DNA from: Pandoraea sp. PE-S2T-3
GTDB taxonomy: Bacteria; Pseudomonadota; Gammaproteobacteria; Burkholderiales; Burkholderiaceae
Length of the DNA: 64,000 nt
Assembly (NCBI RefSeq): GCF_002179965.1
Contig: NZ_NGUQ01000037.1
Location: 62,001 to 126,000, forward strand
Reading direction: 5' to 3'
The notes beneath the pieces were generated by a model. The model worked only from the letters and a program-made list of their open reading frames with translations. It did not search any database and was not told the DNA's origin. How positions within the stretch are numbered: the first letter of the stretch is position 1; every line of letters begins with the position of its first letter. This document shows positions 1 to 10,200 of the stretch, piece by piece. Made by a program: the position numbers and the translations under genes.

Positions 1-1
1 G

Positions 2-388
2 TCGCACGCCAATCAATTCAAACCCGATTGGTCCTATGCGCTGGTCGGCGATGCCGAAAAGCCGTTCCGCCGAAGCGAGACGCCTTGCCGGGTCGTCGTC
101 GATATTTTCGCGAGTCATGCACTGCCCGATACGCTGCATCCCCCGTACTTTGGGTACATCGTCAGCGAAGCGCAGTGGCAGGCCGCTTACATCGCACGGG
201 CGGGTAAGCGACACGTCAAATACGTTGATTTCGACACGATTGAAGACGCTCTGAATGCCGCGCCGACGTTTGCCGATTCGCGGGGCGTGTTGCCGTTCGA
301 CTATCAGGAGAATGCGTTGCTGTTGCACGCACCGGCATGGCCGAATTTTCCGCAGCCGGGCTGGCACCCGCGGCAGAACTTCCGATGA
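2..388 (+). CDS. Hypothetical protein, C-terminal fragment (5' end outside window)
   Basis: Reading frame 2 stays open from the left edge to a TGA at 386–388, giving the last 128 residues of a protein whose start lies outside the window. The translation has a normal composition, with segments such as PYFGYIVSEAQWQAAYIARA and LPFDYQENALLLHAP, and ends in HPRQNFR. I do not recognise the family. There is no signal peptide or membrane segment in the visible part. It converges on the GlxA-type regulator on the other strand, with 57 bases between them. Confidence 0.6.
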   Translation, partial: SHANQFKPDWSYALVGDAEKPFRRSETPCRVVVDIFASHALPDTLHPPYFGYIVSEAQWQAAYIARAGKRHVKYVDFDTIEDALNAAPTFADSRGVLPFDYQENALLLHAPAWPNFPQPGWHPRQNFR

Positions 389-420
389 CACCGGAGGGCA
401 TCAGCGGCGCTTAGTGGTCA

Positions 421-448
421 GTGTTTAGCGGTTAGTGTTTAGCGGTTA
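421..448. repeat. Perfect 14-bp tandem duplication
   Basis: GTGTTTAGCGGTTA occurs twice head to tail (421–434 and 435–448). The second copy ends exactly on the TAA stop codon of the minus-strand regulator gene (complement of 446–448). It sits between two convergent genes and probably arose by replication slippage. Confidence 0.8.
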
Positions 449-1474
449 GTGGTTCACGGGGCGGCGTGCATGGCTCGGCGGTACCGTTTCGAATTTGTGC
501 CACACGCGGCGCATATGACGCGCCGAAGCGAAACCCGCGCGCTCGGCAATACGTTCAAGATCAAGCTGACTGTTGCCGAGCATTTCTCTCACCAGCGCAA
601 TGCGCAGGCGATGCAAGTAGTCGATCGGGGCGGTGCCGGAGTGTTCGCGAAAGAGCCGCGTGACCTGCCGCTCGCTAGTGCTGGCGATCTCTGCCATGGC
701 GGCGAGTGTCCAGTCGCGCGCGGGATCGGCGGCGATGGCGTCTTGCATGCGGTGCAAGGCCGGGTGCAGGTGATTGCGGCCTTCGAGCCACGGCGAGAGT
801 TGCGGGTCGGCGCCTGCGCGGCGCGAATAGACGACCATCTGGCGGGCAATTGCAGCCGCACACAGTGGGCTGGTGACTTCGGCAATGAGCGTGAGCATCA
901 GGTCAAGGCCGGTGGTCACGCCCGCGCTGCTCCAGACGTTGCCATCCTGCACATAGAGCCGGTTGTCGGCCACACGTGCGCCCGGTGCCAGCGCCCGTAG
1001 TGCGTCGCAACTGCCGTGATGTGTGGTGCACATGCGCCCGTCGAGCAACCCCGCCCGTGCGGCGAGCAACGCGCCGGTGCAGATGCAGGCCAGCCGGTGT
1101 GTGGGACGCACCGTGCGCCGCAGCCACGCGACGGCCAGTGATTCGGCTTCGTCGCCCGAGTCAACTGAGCCGGCCAGTGCCGCCGAAGCCGCCGCGTCGT
1201 CGTGGGCCGCCGCGATCGGCAGCGGCTTTTCCACCGTGCCGGTCACGACAACCCATGCATCCTCGGGGACGCCATCGGGCAGCACGGTCAATGGGGAAAG
1301 CCGCAACCCGATCGACGTGTCGACCGACGCCCGGGTGCCCACGTAATGCAACACGAAGCGAACCGTATCCTGCTGCAAATTGGCCATGCGCAACGCTTCG
1401 GCTGGCGCGGCGATATCGAGCAGCAGCGCGTCAGGCATGACCAGCAGGTAGACAGGTTGAATTCGCGGCATCAC
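446..1474 (-). CDS. GlxA-family transcriptional regulator (DJ-1/PfpI-like domain + AraC HTH)
   Basis: 342 residues. The N-terminal half is a DJ-1/PfpI (class I glutamine amidotransferase-like) domain, starting IQPVYLLVMPDALLLDIAAP and carrying the nucleophile-elbow-type segment CICTGALLAARAGLLDG with Cys132. The last ~100 residues are an AraC-type double helix-turn-helix (WTLAAMAEIASTSERQVTRL ... RIAERAGFASARHMRRVWHK). Proteins of this architecture regulate amine or amino-acid catabolism (for example GbdR, ArgR of Pseudomonas); the amidase-like domain usually acts as a sensor. It lies just downstream of an isochorismatase-like hydrolase on the same strand (42-base gap), so it plausibly controls that gene and the block upstream. 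The effector is unknown. Confidence 0.9.
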   Translation of the reverse strand: MMPRIQPVYLLVMPDALLLDIAAPAEALRMANLQQDTVRFVLHYVGTRASVDTSIGLRLSPLTVLPDGVPEDAWVVVTGTVEKPLPIAAAHDDAAASAALAGSVDSGDEAESLAVAWLRRTVRPTHRLACICTGALLAARAGLLDGRMCTTHHGSCDALRALAPGARVADNRLYVQDGNVWSSAGVTTGLDLMLTLIAEVTSPLCAAAIARQMVVYSRRAGADPQLSPWLEGRNHLHPALHRMQDAIAADPARDWTLAAMAEIASTSERQVTRLFREHSGTAPIDYLHRLRIALVREMLGNSQLDLERIAERAGFASARHMRRVWHKFETVPPSHARRPVNH

Positions 1475-1516
1475 GTGAGCGCCCAGACAACGGACAATTT
1501 CGGACAGACCCCGACG

Positions 1517-2083
1517 TTACACCGCCGCGAGCGCTTCCTCAACGGTGACGATGCGCGCGAAGCGGTCGACGAGCACGGTTTCGGTACGTTCTTTGAGGTC
1601 TGCCACCGACAGTTCACGGCCAGTGCGCGGGTGCGTCATCGGGAACGTGAGCGTGGCTTCGGTGACGAAATCGACTTGGTAACCGGCGTCGGACGCGGCA
1701 CGCGTGGTCGTCTCGCAGCACTGTTCGGTGCGGATGCCCGACACGATCAGGCGCGTGATGCCATGTTCCACCAGCCACGGACCGAGCGTGGAGCCGGCCA
1801 GTGCGCTGTGCTTGACCTTATCCACCGTAAAGACCGGTTCGATGCGAAGCTCTTCGAGCGTACGCACGAAGCCCGAGGCACGCGCGAACACGCCCGAGTC
1901 GATGTGAAAGACCTGCACGACCGGCACGCCACGGGCGACTGCGCCGTCGACCAGTGCCTGTTGACGCGAGAAGTACGTGGCCAGATCGTCTTCACGCCAG
2001 TACGGGCGCTGGCGGAACGATTCCTGAGCATCGATGACGAGCAGGGCGGTGCGGGACGCTTGTGACGATTGAGCTTGCGACAT
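1517..2083 (-). CDS. Isochorismatase-family cysteine hydrolase
   Basis: 188 residues with the isochorismatase-like hydrolase fold: ALLVIDAQESF near the N-terminus (Asp18), a lysine in VDKVKHSAL (Lys89/Lys91) and a cysteine pair in SGIRTEQCCETTTRAA (Cys122/123) give the expected Asp-Lys-Cys triad. The ATG at 2083 is chosen because GGAG sits about seven bases before it; the frame stays open further upstream but that part is unlike the family. Members hydrolyse N-carbamoyl compounds, nicotinamide or isochorismate; the substrate cannot be told from sequence. It may be co-transcribed with the GlxA-type regulator downstream. Confidence 0.88.
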   Translation of the reverse strand: MSQAQSSQASRTALLVIDAQESFRQRPYWREDDLATYFSRQQALVDGAVARGVPVVQVFHIDSGVFARASGFVRTLEELRIEPVFTVDKVKHSALAGSTLGPWLVEHGITRLIVSGIRTEQCCETTTRAASDAGYQVDFVTEATLTFPMTHPRTGRELSVADLKERTETVLVDRFARIVTVEEALAAV

Positions 2084-2204
2084 GACGAACTCCGTGGGGT
2101 GGTGTGACGATGGCCCCATATTACGGAGGTTCACGCGCGGGCGACAGACCTTGTGCGGACGGGAATCGGACGGATTCGGACGGATTCGGACAGGCCTGCG
2201 GCGC

Positions 2205-3257
2205 TCAGATGGCGGCGCGTACCCCAACGTTTTCGCCTGACGGGGTCTGCGCACGCCGATACAGCGCGGCGGCCAGCGCGACGTCTTGCGCGCCCATGCC
2301 GAGCGATTTGAACAGCGTGACCTCCTCTGCGCTGGTCCGGCCGGGGTGTCGGCCGATGACCAACTCGCCGAGTTCGGCCAGCAGATCCTCCGGACCGATG
2401 CGGCCTTCGGCGGCGGCGGCGAGATAGTCGCCCGATTCGTTGACGGTCGACTCGCGGCGGTCGACAAACAGTCTGGCGCGTGCCATCAACTCGGTATCGG
2501 CTTCGCGATGGCGCGGCGTGCTGCTGCCGACCAGATTGACGTGCGTGCCCGGTGCGAGCCAAGCCGAGTGCAACACCGGCTCGGTGGTGTTGGTGACGGT
2601 CACGACGATATCGGCATCGCACACGGCGGCTTCGACACTGTCGGCGGCCTCCAGCGTGAAGCTGTAGTTCGGTTGCTCCTTGTCGACAAACGCCTGTGCA
2701 CTGGCGCGCGAGCGGCTGGCCACGCGAACGTGTTGCAACGGTCGCGCGGCAGCCAAGGCGGCAAGGTGCCAGTGCGCCTGATGGCCCGCGCCAATCAGCG
2801 CGAGACAGGTCGCGTCATGGCGTGCAAGCAGGCGGGTCGCCAGCCCGGTGACGGCGGCGGTGCGAATGCCGGTGATCTCGGCGGCATTCATGATCGCCAG
2901 CAACTCGCCCGTCTCGCCGCTCATCAGCACGACGCAGCCTTGATGCGGGTCTTTCCCCAGCGTGCTGTTGCCGGGGAAGAATGTGCCGACCTTCGCGCCG
3001 TAGACCGGCGGCTTGTCTCCGCCCGCTCCATTCCCTGCGCTTCCGGCAATGAACGCCGGCATCATCCCCAGCATGCCTTTCGCACCGAGCGCTTCCGGCG
3101 GCCGGATGATCTGACGCAGGGGCAAATAAATTTGCTCACGCGCCAGTGCGGCGAACATCTCCGACATGACGGGAATTGCGTCGGCGACGGGCATCAGCGC
3201 CGCGACTTGTGCGGCGTCGAGCAGCAGAACGGCAGGCGAGGGCGAAGTAGCGGTCAT
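2205..3257 (-). CDS. Ornithine cyclodeaminase / mu-crystallin family protein
   Basis: 350 residues of the NAD(P)-binding ornithine cyclodeaminase/mu-crystallin family. Seen: GCVVLMSGETGELLAIMNA, the helix AAEITGIRTAAVTGLATRLL and the Rossmann motif ALIGAGHQAHWHLAAL, followed by ASRSRASAQAF. The family includes cyclodeaminases, imine reductases and EutC-type ectoine-utilisation proteins. It begins six bases after the stop of the PLP dehydratase gene on the same strand, so the two are almost certainly translated from one mRNA. A dehydratase next to an imine-reductase-type partner suggests degradation or remodelling of a hydroxy-amino acid; that pairing is inference. Confidence 0.88.
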   Translation of the reverse strand: MTATSPSPAVLLLDAAQVAALMPVADAIPVMSEMFAALAREQIYLPLRQIIRPPEALGAKGMLGMMPAFIAGSAGNGAGGDKPPVYGAKVGTFFPGNSTLGKDPHQGCVVLMSGETGELLAIMNAAEITGIRTAAVTGLATRLLARHDATCLALIGAGHQAHWHLAALAAARPLQHVRVASRSRASAQAFVDKEQPNYSFTLEAADSVEAAVCDADIVVTVTNTTEPVLHSAWLAPGTHVNLVGSSTPRHREADTELMARARLFVDRRESTVNESGDYLAAAAEGRIGPEDLLAELGELVIGRHPGRTSAEEVTLFKSLGMGAQDVALAAALYRRAQTPSGENVGVRAAI

Positions 3258-3263
3258 CGTCGA

Positions 3264-4298
3264 TCAGGCGTTGGCTTCTGCCGCCAGTGCGGCGTCGATA
3301 TGGCGCTGGAACGTGGCCGGGTCGGTGTTCGTGCCGCACAACAGCACGCCCACGCGCTTGCCGGCAAGCGTCTCGCGCAGCGGCCCCATCAGGGCAGCGG
3401 TGGCTGCCGCGCAAGCCGGTTCCACGGCCAGCTTCAACTGACGGAACAACGTCAGCATGCCGGCGCGCATCTGGTCGTCGGTCACCGTCACCAGTTCGTC
3501 GATATGACGGCGGCACAGCGTGTAGCTGTACAGCTCGGTGTGCGGTGCCATCAGGCTGTCGGCAATGCCCGTCATCGGCCCCATCTTGACCGGACCGTTG
3601 TTCGCAAAGCTCTGCGCCATGGCATCGGCACCTGCCGGTTCCACGCCGTAGACCTTCACGTGCGGGGCGAACAGCTTGAACGCAGTCGCGACACCCGCGA
3701 TCAGGCCGCCGCCGCCGATCGGCACGATGACGGCGTCGAGATCGGGGGCTTGTTGTGCCCATTCGTAGCCGAGCGTTGCGGTGCCCAACACCGTGCGATA
3801 ACCATTGAACGGATGCACGAAGAAACGGCCTTCCTCCTGCTCCACGCGCTTGACCGTCTCGAACGCCTCATGCACGTTCTCGGCCAGCACGAGGTCGGCA
3901 CCGTACTCGCGGCACAGCGACGAACGTGCGGGGCTGGCCGTCTTGAGCATCACCGTCTTCGCGCTCACGCCCATCGCCTGCGCAGCGTAAGCAACAGCCA
4001 CGGCGTGGTTGCCCGCAGAAACGCAGGTCACACCGGCCTGACGTTGCGCATCGCTGAGCGCCAGCAGATTCGAGAACGCCCCCCGTGCCTTGAACGTGCC
4101 CGAGGCTTGCAGCAGTTCGTACTTGAAGGTCAGTTGCGTGTCGCCCAGCGTGGGGAAATCGCGACGCGTGAAGACCGGCGTATTGCGCACGTACGGCTTG
4201 AGTTGCTCGTGCAGCGCGGCAATGGCTTCTTTGGTGGGCGTGGGCTGGCCGTCGATGGTTTCAGCGTGCAGGTCCGGGGTGGCGTTCGGGTGAGTCAC
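3264..4298 (-). CDS. PLP-dependent threonine/serine dehydratase-like enzyme
   Basis: 344 residues of fold-type II PLP enzymes. The cofactor lysine is Lys70 in QASGTFKARGAF; AGNHAVAVAYAAQ gives the substrate loop and PIGGGGLIAGVA the phosphate-binding glycine loop. The C-terminal ACT regulatory domain of biosynthetic IlvA is absent, so a catabolic or EutB-type enzyme (alpha/beta-elimination from threonine, serine or hydroxyaspartate) is more likely. Gene order dehydratase then cyclodeaminase-family protein resembles eutB–eutC, but I cannot confirm that substrate. A 37-base gap separates it from the transporter upstream. Confidence 0.87.
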   Translation of the reverse strand: MTHPNATPDLHAETIDGQPTPTKEAIAALHEQLKPYVRNTPVFTRRDFPTLGDTQLTFKYELLQASGTFKARGAFSNLLALSDAQRQAGVTCVSAGNHAVAVAYAAQAMGVSAKTVMLKTASPARSSLCREYGADLVLAENVHEAFETVKRVEQEEGRFFVHPFNGYRTVLGTATLGYEWAQQAPDLDAVIVPIGGGGLIAGVATAFKLFAPHVKVYGVEPAGADAMAQSFANNGPVKMGPMTGIADSLMAPHTELYSYTLCRRHIDELVTVTDDQMRAGMLTLFRQLKLAVEPACAAATAALMGPLRETLAGKRVGVLLCGTNTDPATFQRHIDAALAAEANA

Positions 4299-4335
4299 TT
4301 GGACATTGTCTCCAGAATAGGCGCGGCGGATAGCG

Positions 4336-5619
4336 TTAGCGTAGACCGATGCTACGCACGCGCAGCAGGGCGGTAATGCTGATCAATGCCGCAAAAATCA
4401 GATAGAAGCTCGGCGCGAGCTTGTTACCGGTAGCGCCGATGAGCCACGTGATGATAAACGGTGCGAAGCCGCCGAACACGGTTGCCGCGATGTTATAGCC
4501 CAGCGACAGGCCCGTGGTGCGCACCTGTACCGGGAACAACTCGGTGAGCAGGGCGGGCAGGGCGCCGAAGTAGGTCGTCATCAGCAGACCCAGCACGATC
4601 TGGAACACCATGAGCGAACCGAACGTCGGGTTGGCATCCAGAAAGCGGAACATCGGGTAGACGAGTACCAGCAGTGCCACGGCGGCGGCGAGCATCGGCT
4701 TGGTGCGGCCATGCGTGTCCGACCAGTGGCCGACGATCGGCGCGACGATCAGTTGCACCACGCCCGTCAGCAGCACGGCCGAGAAGGCGGCCGATGACGG
4801 AATGCCCAGTTGCTTGACGGCATACGTCGGCATGTAAAGCACGAGATACGTGGCAACGGTCGCCATGACCACCACACCGATGGCCAGCAGCAGGCGCTCC
4901 TTCTGGCTCGTGAACGTGTCGCGCAGCGGGCTTTGCGTCGGTTCGGCGTCGAGGAATTCAGGCGTCTCATCCAGACGGCGGCGAATGTAGTACGCGACCG
5001 GGCCGATCAACAGACCGAAGAAGAACGGCACGCGCCAGCCCCACGAGGCCATGGCTTCGGGCGTCAGGTTGCCCGTGAGCAATGCGCCGAAACCGGCTGC
5101 GAGCAGCGTGGTGAGGCCTTGGCTCGCGACCTGCCAGCTCGAGAAGAAGCCACGGCGTTGCGGCGCGTGCTCGGCCAGAAACGCCGTGGCACTGCCGAAC
5201 TCGCCACCGGCGGAGAAGCCCTGAATCATGCGGGCGAGCACGATGCCGATAGGCGCGAGAATGCCGATCGACGAATACGTCGGCATGATGGCGATGAGCA
5301 GCGTGCCCACCATCATCAACAGGATCGAGAGCGTAAGGGCAGCCTTGCGGCCCGCGCGGTCGGCATACACGCCGATCACGATGGCACCGAGCGGTCGCAT
5401 GAAGAACGACACGCCGAACGTGCCCAGCGCGATCAGCAGCGACACCGTGTCGTTACCGGTCGGGAAGAACAGCTTGGCAATGGTCACGGCAAAGAAGCCG
5501 TACACCACGAGGTCGAACCATTCGAGGGCGTTGCCGATCGAGGCCGAGACGATCACACGCCAGGCGTGCGGGGAAGTACGGGCGGCCGGGGCCGTCGCGT
5601 CGGGGGCTGCTGCGCTCAT
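4336..5619 (-). CDS. MFS transporter, metabolite:H+ symporter (MHS) type
   Basis: 427 residues, about 12 membrane segments. The start SASIGNALEWFDLVVYGFFA and the loop GVYADRAGRKAALTLSI are typical of the MHS family (ProP, KgtP, ShiA), which take up organic acids, betaines or amino acids with protons. MIQGFSAGGEFGSATAFLAE is the conserved fourth/fifth helix region. It is the first gene of a likely operon with the dehydratase and cyclodeaminase-family genes, so it may import their substrate. A MexF- or drug-pump role is unlikely. Confidence 0.88.
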   Translation of the reverse strand: MSAAAPDATAPAARTSPHAWRVIVSASIGNALEWFDLVVYGFFAVTIAKLFFPTGNDTVSLLIALGTFGVSFFMRPLGAIVIGVYADRAGRKAALTLSILLMMVGTLLIAIMPTYSSIGILAPIGIVLARMIQGFSAGGEFGSATAFLAEHAPQRRGFFSSWQVASQGLTTLLAAGFGALLTGNLTPEAMASWGWRVPFFFGLLIGPVAYYIRRRLDETPEFLDAEPTQSPLRDTFTSQKERLLLAIGVVVMATVATYLVLYMPTYAVKQLGIPSSAAFSAVLLTGVVQLIVAPIVGHWSDTHGRTKPMLAAAVALLVLVYPMFRFLDANPTFGSLMVFQIVLGLLMTTYFGALPALLTELFPVQVRTTGLSLGYNIAATVFGGFAPFIITWLIGATGNKLAPSFYLIFAALISITALLRVRSIGLR

Positions 5620-5794
5620 GTGCGAGATCTCCAGATCCTGTCGTGCGTTATGTATGCGTTGAGTGCTTGTTATCTTGCTCGTTTGGACGTCCTGTGCGCT
5701 CTTGCGAAAGTCTTGGCGTTGCGATGCTTTCGACGGGCGTCTGGTACTGCGATCAGGTACTGCAACGCGCTTCAGGGGCGAAGCGCCATGGCAA

Positions 5795-5825
5795 CGGGCC
5801 GCACCCAGAAGCGGAATGCGGCCCG
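5795..5825 (-). terminator. Possible hairpin downstream of argE
   Basis: CGGGCCGCA (5795–5803) pairs perfectly with TGCGGCCCG (5817–5825) across a 13-base loop, 48 bases after the argE stop codon. There is no clear run of T on the minus strand, so factor-independent termination is uncertain. Confidence 0.35.
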
Positions 5826-5872
5826 GTGATACGTCAGTCGGTGCGGTTGCCGAAAGTGGCTCAGGCAGGGGC

Positions 5873-7117
5873 TCAGGCGCCGACGGTGTTGCTGCGAATC
5901 AGCTTTTGCAGGAACGATTCGCACTGGGCGATCTGTTCGAGCGAAACGAATTCGTTCGGCTTGTGGGCCTGTTCGATATTGCCCGGGCCGCACACGATCG
6001 ACGGCACGCCTGCCAGTTGGAACTGACCGGCTTCAGTGCCATAGGCCACCTTGCGCTTGTCGGTGTCTTTGGTGAGGGCGCGCACGAGTTGCGTGATGGC
6101 GTCCTGCTCCGAAGCGTCGAGCGCCGGGGCGGCAGCAATCTTCTTGAACTCGATGCCGGCGTTCGGGTGTTCCTTCTGCATTTTCGGCACCAGCTCTTCG
6201 ATCGCGTATTGCTGAATGCGCGCGAAGATGCCTTCGGCGTCAACGCCCGGCAGGTTGCGGTATTCGAAAACGAATTCGCACAGCGCCGGGATCGTGTTCA
6301 GTGCGATACCGCCCGAGATCGTGCCCGTTTGCGCCGTGGTGAACGGCACATCGAACAACTCGTCGAACGGGCCGACTTGCTTGAAGTGATCGGCCAGATC
6401 GCGGATGTAGCAGATCAGGCGCGCGGCGTATTCGATAGCGTTCGAGCCCTTCGGCGTGAGCGACGAGTGCGCGGCATGGCCACGCACGCAGCACTGATAG
6501 GCGTTGATGCCCTTGTGCGCCACGATCACGCGCATGCTGGTCGGCTCGCCGACGATGCAGCCATCCGGGCGAATACCGCGCTCGCGCAGTTCGGCCAGCA
6601 TCACCGGTGCACCCACGCAGCCGATTTCTTCGTCGTAAGAGAACGCGAAGTGGAACGGCGTCTTGAGCTTGGCGTCGCGCATCTGGGGCAGTTGGGTCAT
6701 GACCGAGCCGATGAAGCCCTTCATGTCGCAGGTGCCGCGGCCATACAGGTTGCCATCGCGAACTTCGGGCTTGAACGGATCGGTGTCCCACGGCTGGCCG
6801 TCGACCGGCACCACGTCGGTGTGGCCCGACAGGACGATGCCGCCTTGCGTGTTGCCGTCGGCCGCGGGCAGCGTGACGAACAGATTGGCCTTGCGTTTGG
6901 TGGCGTCATACGACAGCCACGGTTCGACGCCGGCGTCCTTCAGGCTGTCGCGCACCGTCTCGATCAGGCCGAGATTCGATTCGCGACTCGTCGTGTCGAT
7001 GCTGACCAGCTTCTTGATCCAGTCGAGCGATGCGGGTTGGGCGTCGTTGGCGGCTTGCGTCGCAGAGCTCAGGGGGGAAGCGCTTGTCATTCGAATCTCC
7101 GGGAATCTTCCAGTCAT
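5873..7117 (-). CDS. argE: Acetylornithine deacetylase ArgE (M20 peptidase family)
   Basis: 414 residues of the M20 zinc-hydrolase family. Metal-binding motif GIVLSGHTDVVPVDGQPW and LYGRGTCDMKGFIGSVMTQL (Asp ligand), then FSYDEEIGCVGAPVML with the catalytic/metal acidic pair, and a dimerisation domain in the middle (HKGINAYQCCVRGHAAHSS). This matches proteobacterial ArgE, which removes acetate from N-acetylornithine in arginine synthesis. An ornithine-making enzyme close to a cyclodeaminase-family gene may be coincidence. The gene has its own upstream region of about 180 bases before mfd. Confidence 0.9.
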   Translation of the reverse strand: MTGRFPEIRMTSASPLSSATQAANDAQPASLDWIKKLVSIDTTSRESNLGLIETVRDSLKDAGVEPWLSYDATKRKANLFVTLPAADGNTQGGIVLSGHTDVVPVDGQPWDTDPFKPEVRDGNLYGRGTCDMKGFIGSVMTQLPQMRDAKLKTPFHFAFSYDEEIGCVGAPVMLAELRERGIRPDGCIVGEPTSMRVIVAHKGINAYQCCVRGHAAHSSLTPKGSNAIEYAARLICYIRDLADHFKQVGPFDELFDVPFTTAQTGTISGGIALNTIPALCEFVFEYRNLPGVDAEGIFARIQQYAIEELVPKMQKEHPNAGIEFKKIAAAPALDASEQDAITQLVRALTKDTDKRKVAYGTEAGQFQLAGVPSIVCGPGNIEQAHKPNEFVSLEQIAQCESFLQKLIRSNTVGA

Positions 7118-7294
7118 ACGTACCGGGAAATGGTACTCAAAAATAATTTAGAGGTAAAAGATTGCTTGCACAACCATTCTTGCATTGCGGGAATTCATCG
7201 TTATTTGCGCGGGTAAACCATGCACGCCACGCACGCGCATGCGGGTTTGCCCTTGGTTTTCTTCCGATGAATTGCCCGCGGTGTGTTGCTCATG

Positions 7295-10200
7295 TCAGGC
7301 CGCACGGGCGCCGGGTGAACTGATGGCGCGCAAGGTTTCCTTGATCGCACGCACGCGATCGGTCAGTTGCGGGTGCTTCGCTTCGATGCGCAGTTTGTCC
7401 TGACCGGCCAGTTTGATGTGGCGATGCTTCTGCACCAGTTCGATGATGCGCATCGGGTCCACGGCGGGCGTGGGCTCGAATTGCAGGGCGATGGCTTCTT
7501 CGCTCGCATCGATCTTGGTGATGCCCAGCGGCTTGGCGAGCAGACGCATGCGGTGCGTCTCGATCAGCGCCTGCGCCTGCTGCGGCAGCTTGCCGAAGCG
7601 GTCGACCAGTTCTTCCTGAATCGTGTCGATCGCATCGGCGTTCGTGCCGTTGGCCAAGCGCTTGTACAGCGACAGACGCTCCTGCACGTCGCCGCAGTAG
7701 TCGCTCGGCAAGATGGCGGGCACGTGCAGGTTGATCTCTGTGGTGACAGCCAGCGGGGCGTTCAGGTCCGGCTCGCGGCCTGCCTTGAGTGCGCTTACGG
7801 CGTCGGCGAGCATGTCGGTGTAGAGCTGGAAGCCGATCTCGTGGATTTCTCCCGACTGCTTGTCGCCGAGCACTTCACCTGCGCCGCGAATTTCCAGATC
7901 GTGCATGGCCAGATAGAAGCCGGCGCCGAGTTCTTCCATTTGCTGAATCGCTTCCAGACGTCGCTGAGCCTGCTTGGTGAGCGATTTCGGATCGTGCACG
8001 AGCAGATAGGCGTAGGCCTGATGGTGTGAGCGGCCGACTCGGCCACGCAACTGGTGCAGCTGCGCAAGCCCGAATTTGTCGGCGCGGTGCATCAGGATAG
8101 TGTTGGCGGTCGGCACGTCGATGCCGGTTTCGATAATCGTCGTGCACAGCAGCACGTTGGCGCGCTGGGTCACGAAGTCACGCATCACGCGCTCGAGATC
8201 GCGCTCGTGCATCTGCCCGTGGGCGACGACGATGCGCGCTTCGGGCACCAGTGCCTCCAGTTCCAGCTTGCGGTTCTCGATGGTCTCGACTTCGTTGTGC
8301 AGGAAGTACACCTGACCGCCGCGCTTGAGTTCGCGCAGCATGGCTTCGCGAATGACGCCGTCTTCCTCGCGTCGCACGAACGTCTTGATGGCCAGACGTT
8401 TTTGCGGCGCGGTAGCGATCACCGAGAAGTCGCGCAGGCCTTCGAGTGCCATGCCCAGCGTGCGCGGAATCGGCGTCGCCGTGAGTGTGAGCACGTCGAC
8501 TTCGGCGCGCAACGCCTTGAGGGCTTCCTTCTGACGGACACCGAAGCGGTGTTCCTCGTCGATGATGACCAGCCCCAGACGCTGGAACTGAATGTCGTTC
8601 GAGAGCAGCTTGTGCGTGCCGATCACGATGTCGACCTGCCCCTCGTTGATGGCCTTGACGCTCGTGTTCACTTCCTTGGTGGTCTTGAAGCGCGAGAGTT
8701 CGGCAATGCGCACCGGCCAGTCGGCGAAGCGGTCGGAGAAGGTCTGGGCATGCTGTTCGGCGAGCAGCGTCGTGGGGGCGAGCAGGGCAACCTGCTTGCC
8801 GTCGAGCACGGCGATGAACGCGGCACGCAGCGCGACTTCGGTCTTGCCGAAGCCGACATCGCCGCACACCAGCCGGTCCATCGGCTTGCCGCTGGTCATG
8901 TCGGCCATGACGGCGTTGATGGCGGCGGCCTGATCGGGGGTCTCTTCGAAACCGAAGCTGTCGGCAAATTTTTCGTAGTCGCGCGGCGAGAGTTCGAACG
9001 CATAGCCCGAGCGCGCGGCGCGGCGGGCATACAGGTTGAGCAGCTCGGCTGCCGTGTCGCGAATCTGCTGCGCGGCCTTGCGTCTGGCCTTCTCCCATTG
9101 GCCCGAGCCCAGCGAGTGCAGCGGCGCGGTGTCCGGGTCGGCGCCGCTGTAGCGCGAGATCAGGTGCAGTTGCGAGACGGGGACGTAGAGCTTGCTCTGG
9201 CCGGAATAGTCGAGATGCAGGAACTCGGTTTCCCCTTCGCCGAGGTCCATGCTGATCAGCCCCTGATAGCGGCCGATGCCGTGCTGGCTATGCACCACCG
9301 GGTCGCCGACCTTGAGCTCGGCGAGGTCGCGCACCATCGAGTCGACCGACGTCGCCTGTTCCTGACGGCGTTTGCCGACACGGCGCGCCAACCCTTCGTA
9401 AAGCTCGTTTTCTGTGATGAACGCGAGGTCTTCCGTCGGCAGCAGAAAGCCTGAAGCGAGCGGTGCCACGCCAATCGCGAAGCGCGCATCCGAGGTCAGA
9501 AAATCTTCGAGCGATTCGACCGGGACCGGACGCAGATCGTTGTCGTGCAGCAGTTGCAGCAGTGTCTCGCGACGGCCCGCAGAGTCGGCGCAGAGCAGCA
9601 CGCGCGCGGGCGTACGGGCGAGATAGGCGCGCAGGGCGGCCAGCGGATCGTCGGCGCGGCGGTTGACCGAGATCGCCGGCAGCGGGATCGCCCAACTGCC
9701 GTCGCCGGGCTTCGCCAGCGTCAGGCGGGCGAAGGGCTTGGCAAATGTGAAGAAGTCCTGATCGAGCAGGAACAGTTGCTCGGGCGGCAGCACCGGGCGC
9801 TCGCGGTCGTGCGAGAGGAAGTTGTAGCGCTGGCGCGTGTCGCTCCAGAAGCGCTGGATCGCGCCTTCCAGATCGCCGACGAACACCAGTTGGGCATCGG
9901 GCGGCAGGTAGTGGAAGAGCGTGGCGGTCTCTTCGAAGAACAGCGGCAGGTAGTACTCGATGCCTGCGGAGGGCACGCCGCTCCCCATGTCCTTGTAGAT
10001 CGTGCTGCGGCTCGGGTCGCCCTCGAACACCTCGCGCCAGCGCCCGCGGAACGCGGTGCGGGCGGGTTCGTCGAACGGGAACTCGCGCCCCGGGAGCAGG
10101 CGTACTTCCTTGACCGGATACAGGCTGCGCTGCGTGTCCGGGTCGAAGGCGCGGATGCTGTCGACCGTGTCGTCGAACAGATCGAGACGGTAAGGCAGGG

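Noticed and set aside
2286-4376. 696-codon plus-strand frame over the cyclodeaminase and dehydratase genes
   Set aside because: Spans two well-supported genes on the other strand and shows no recognisable domain.
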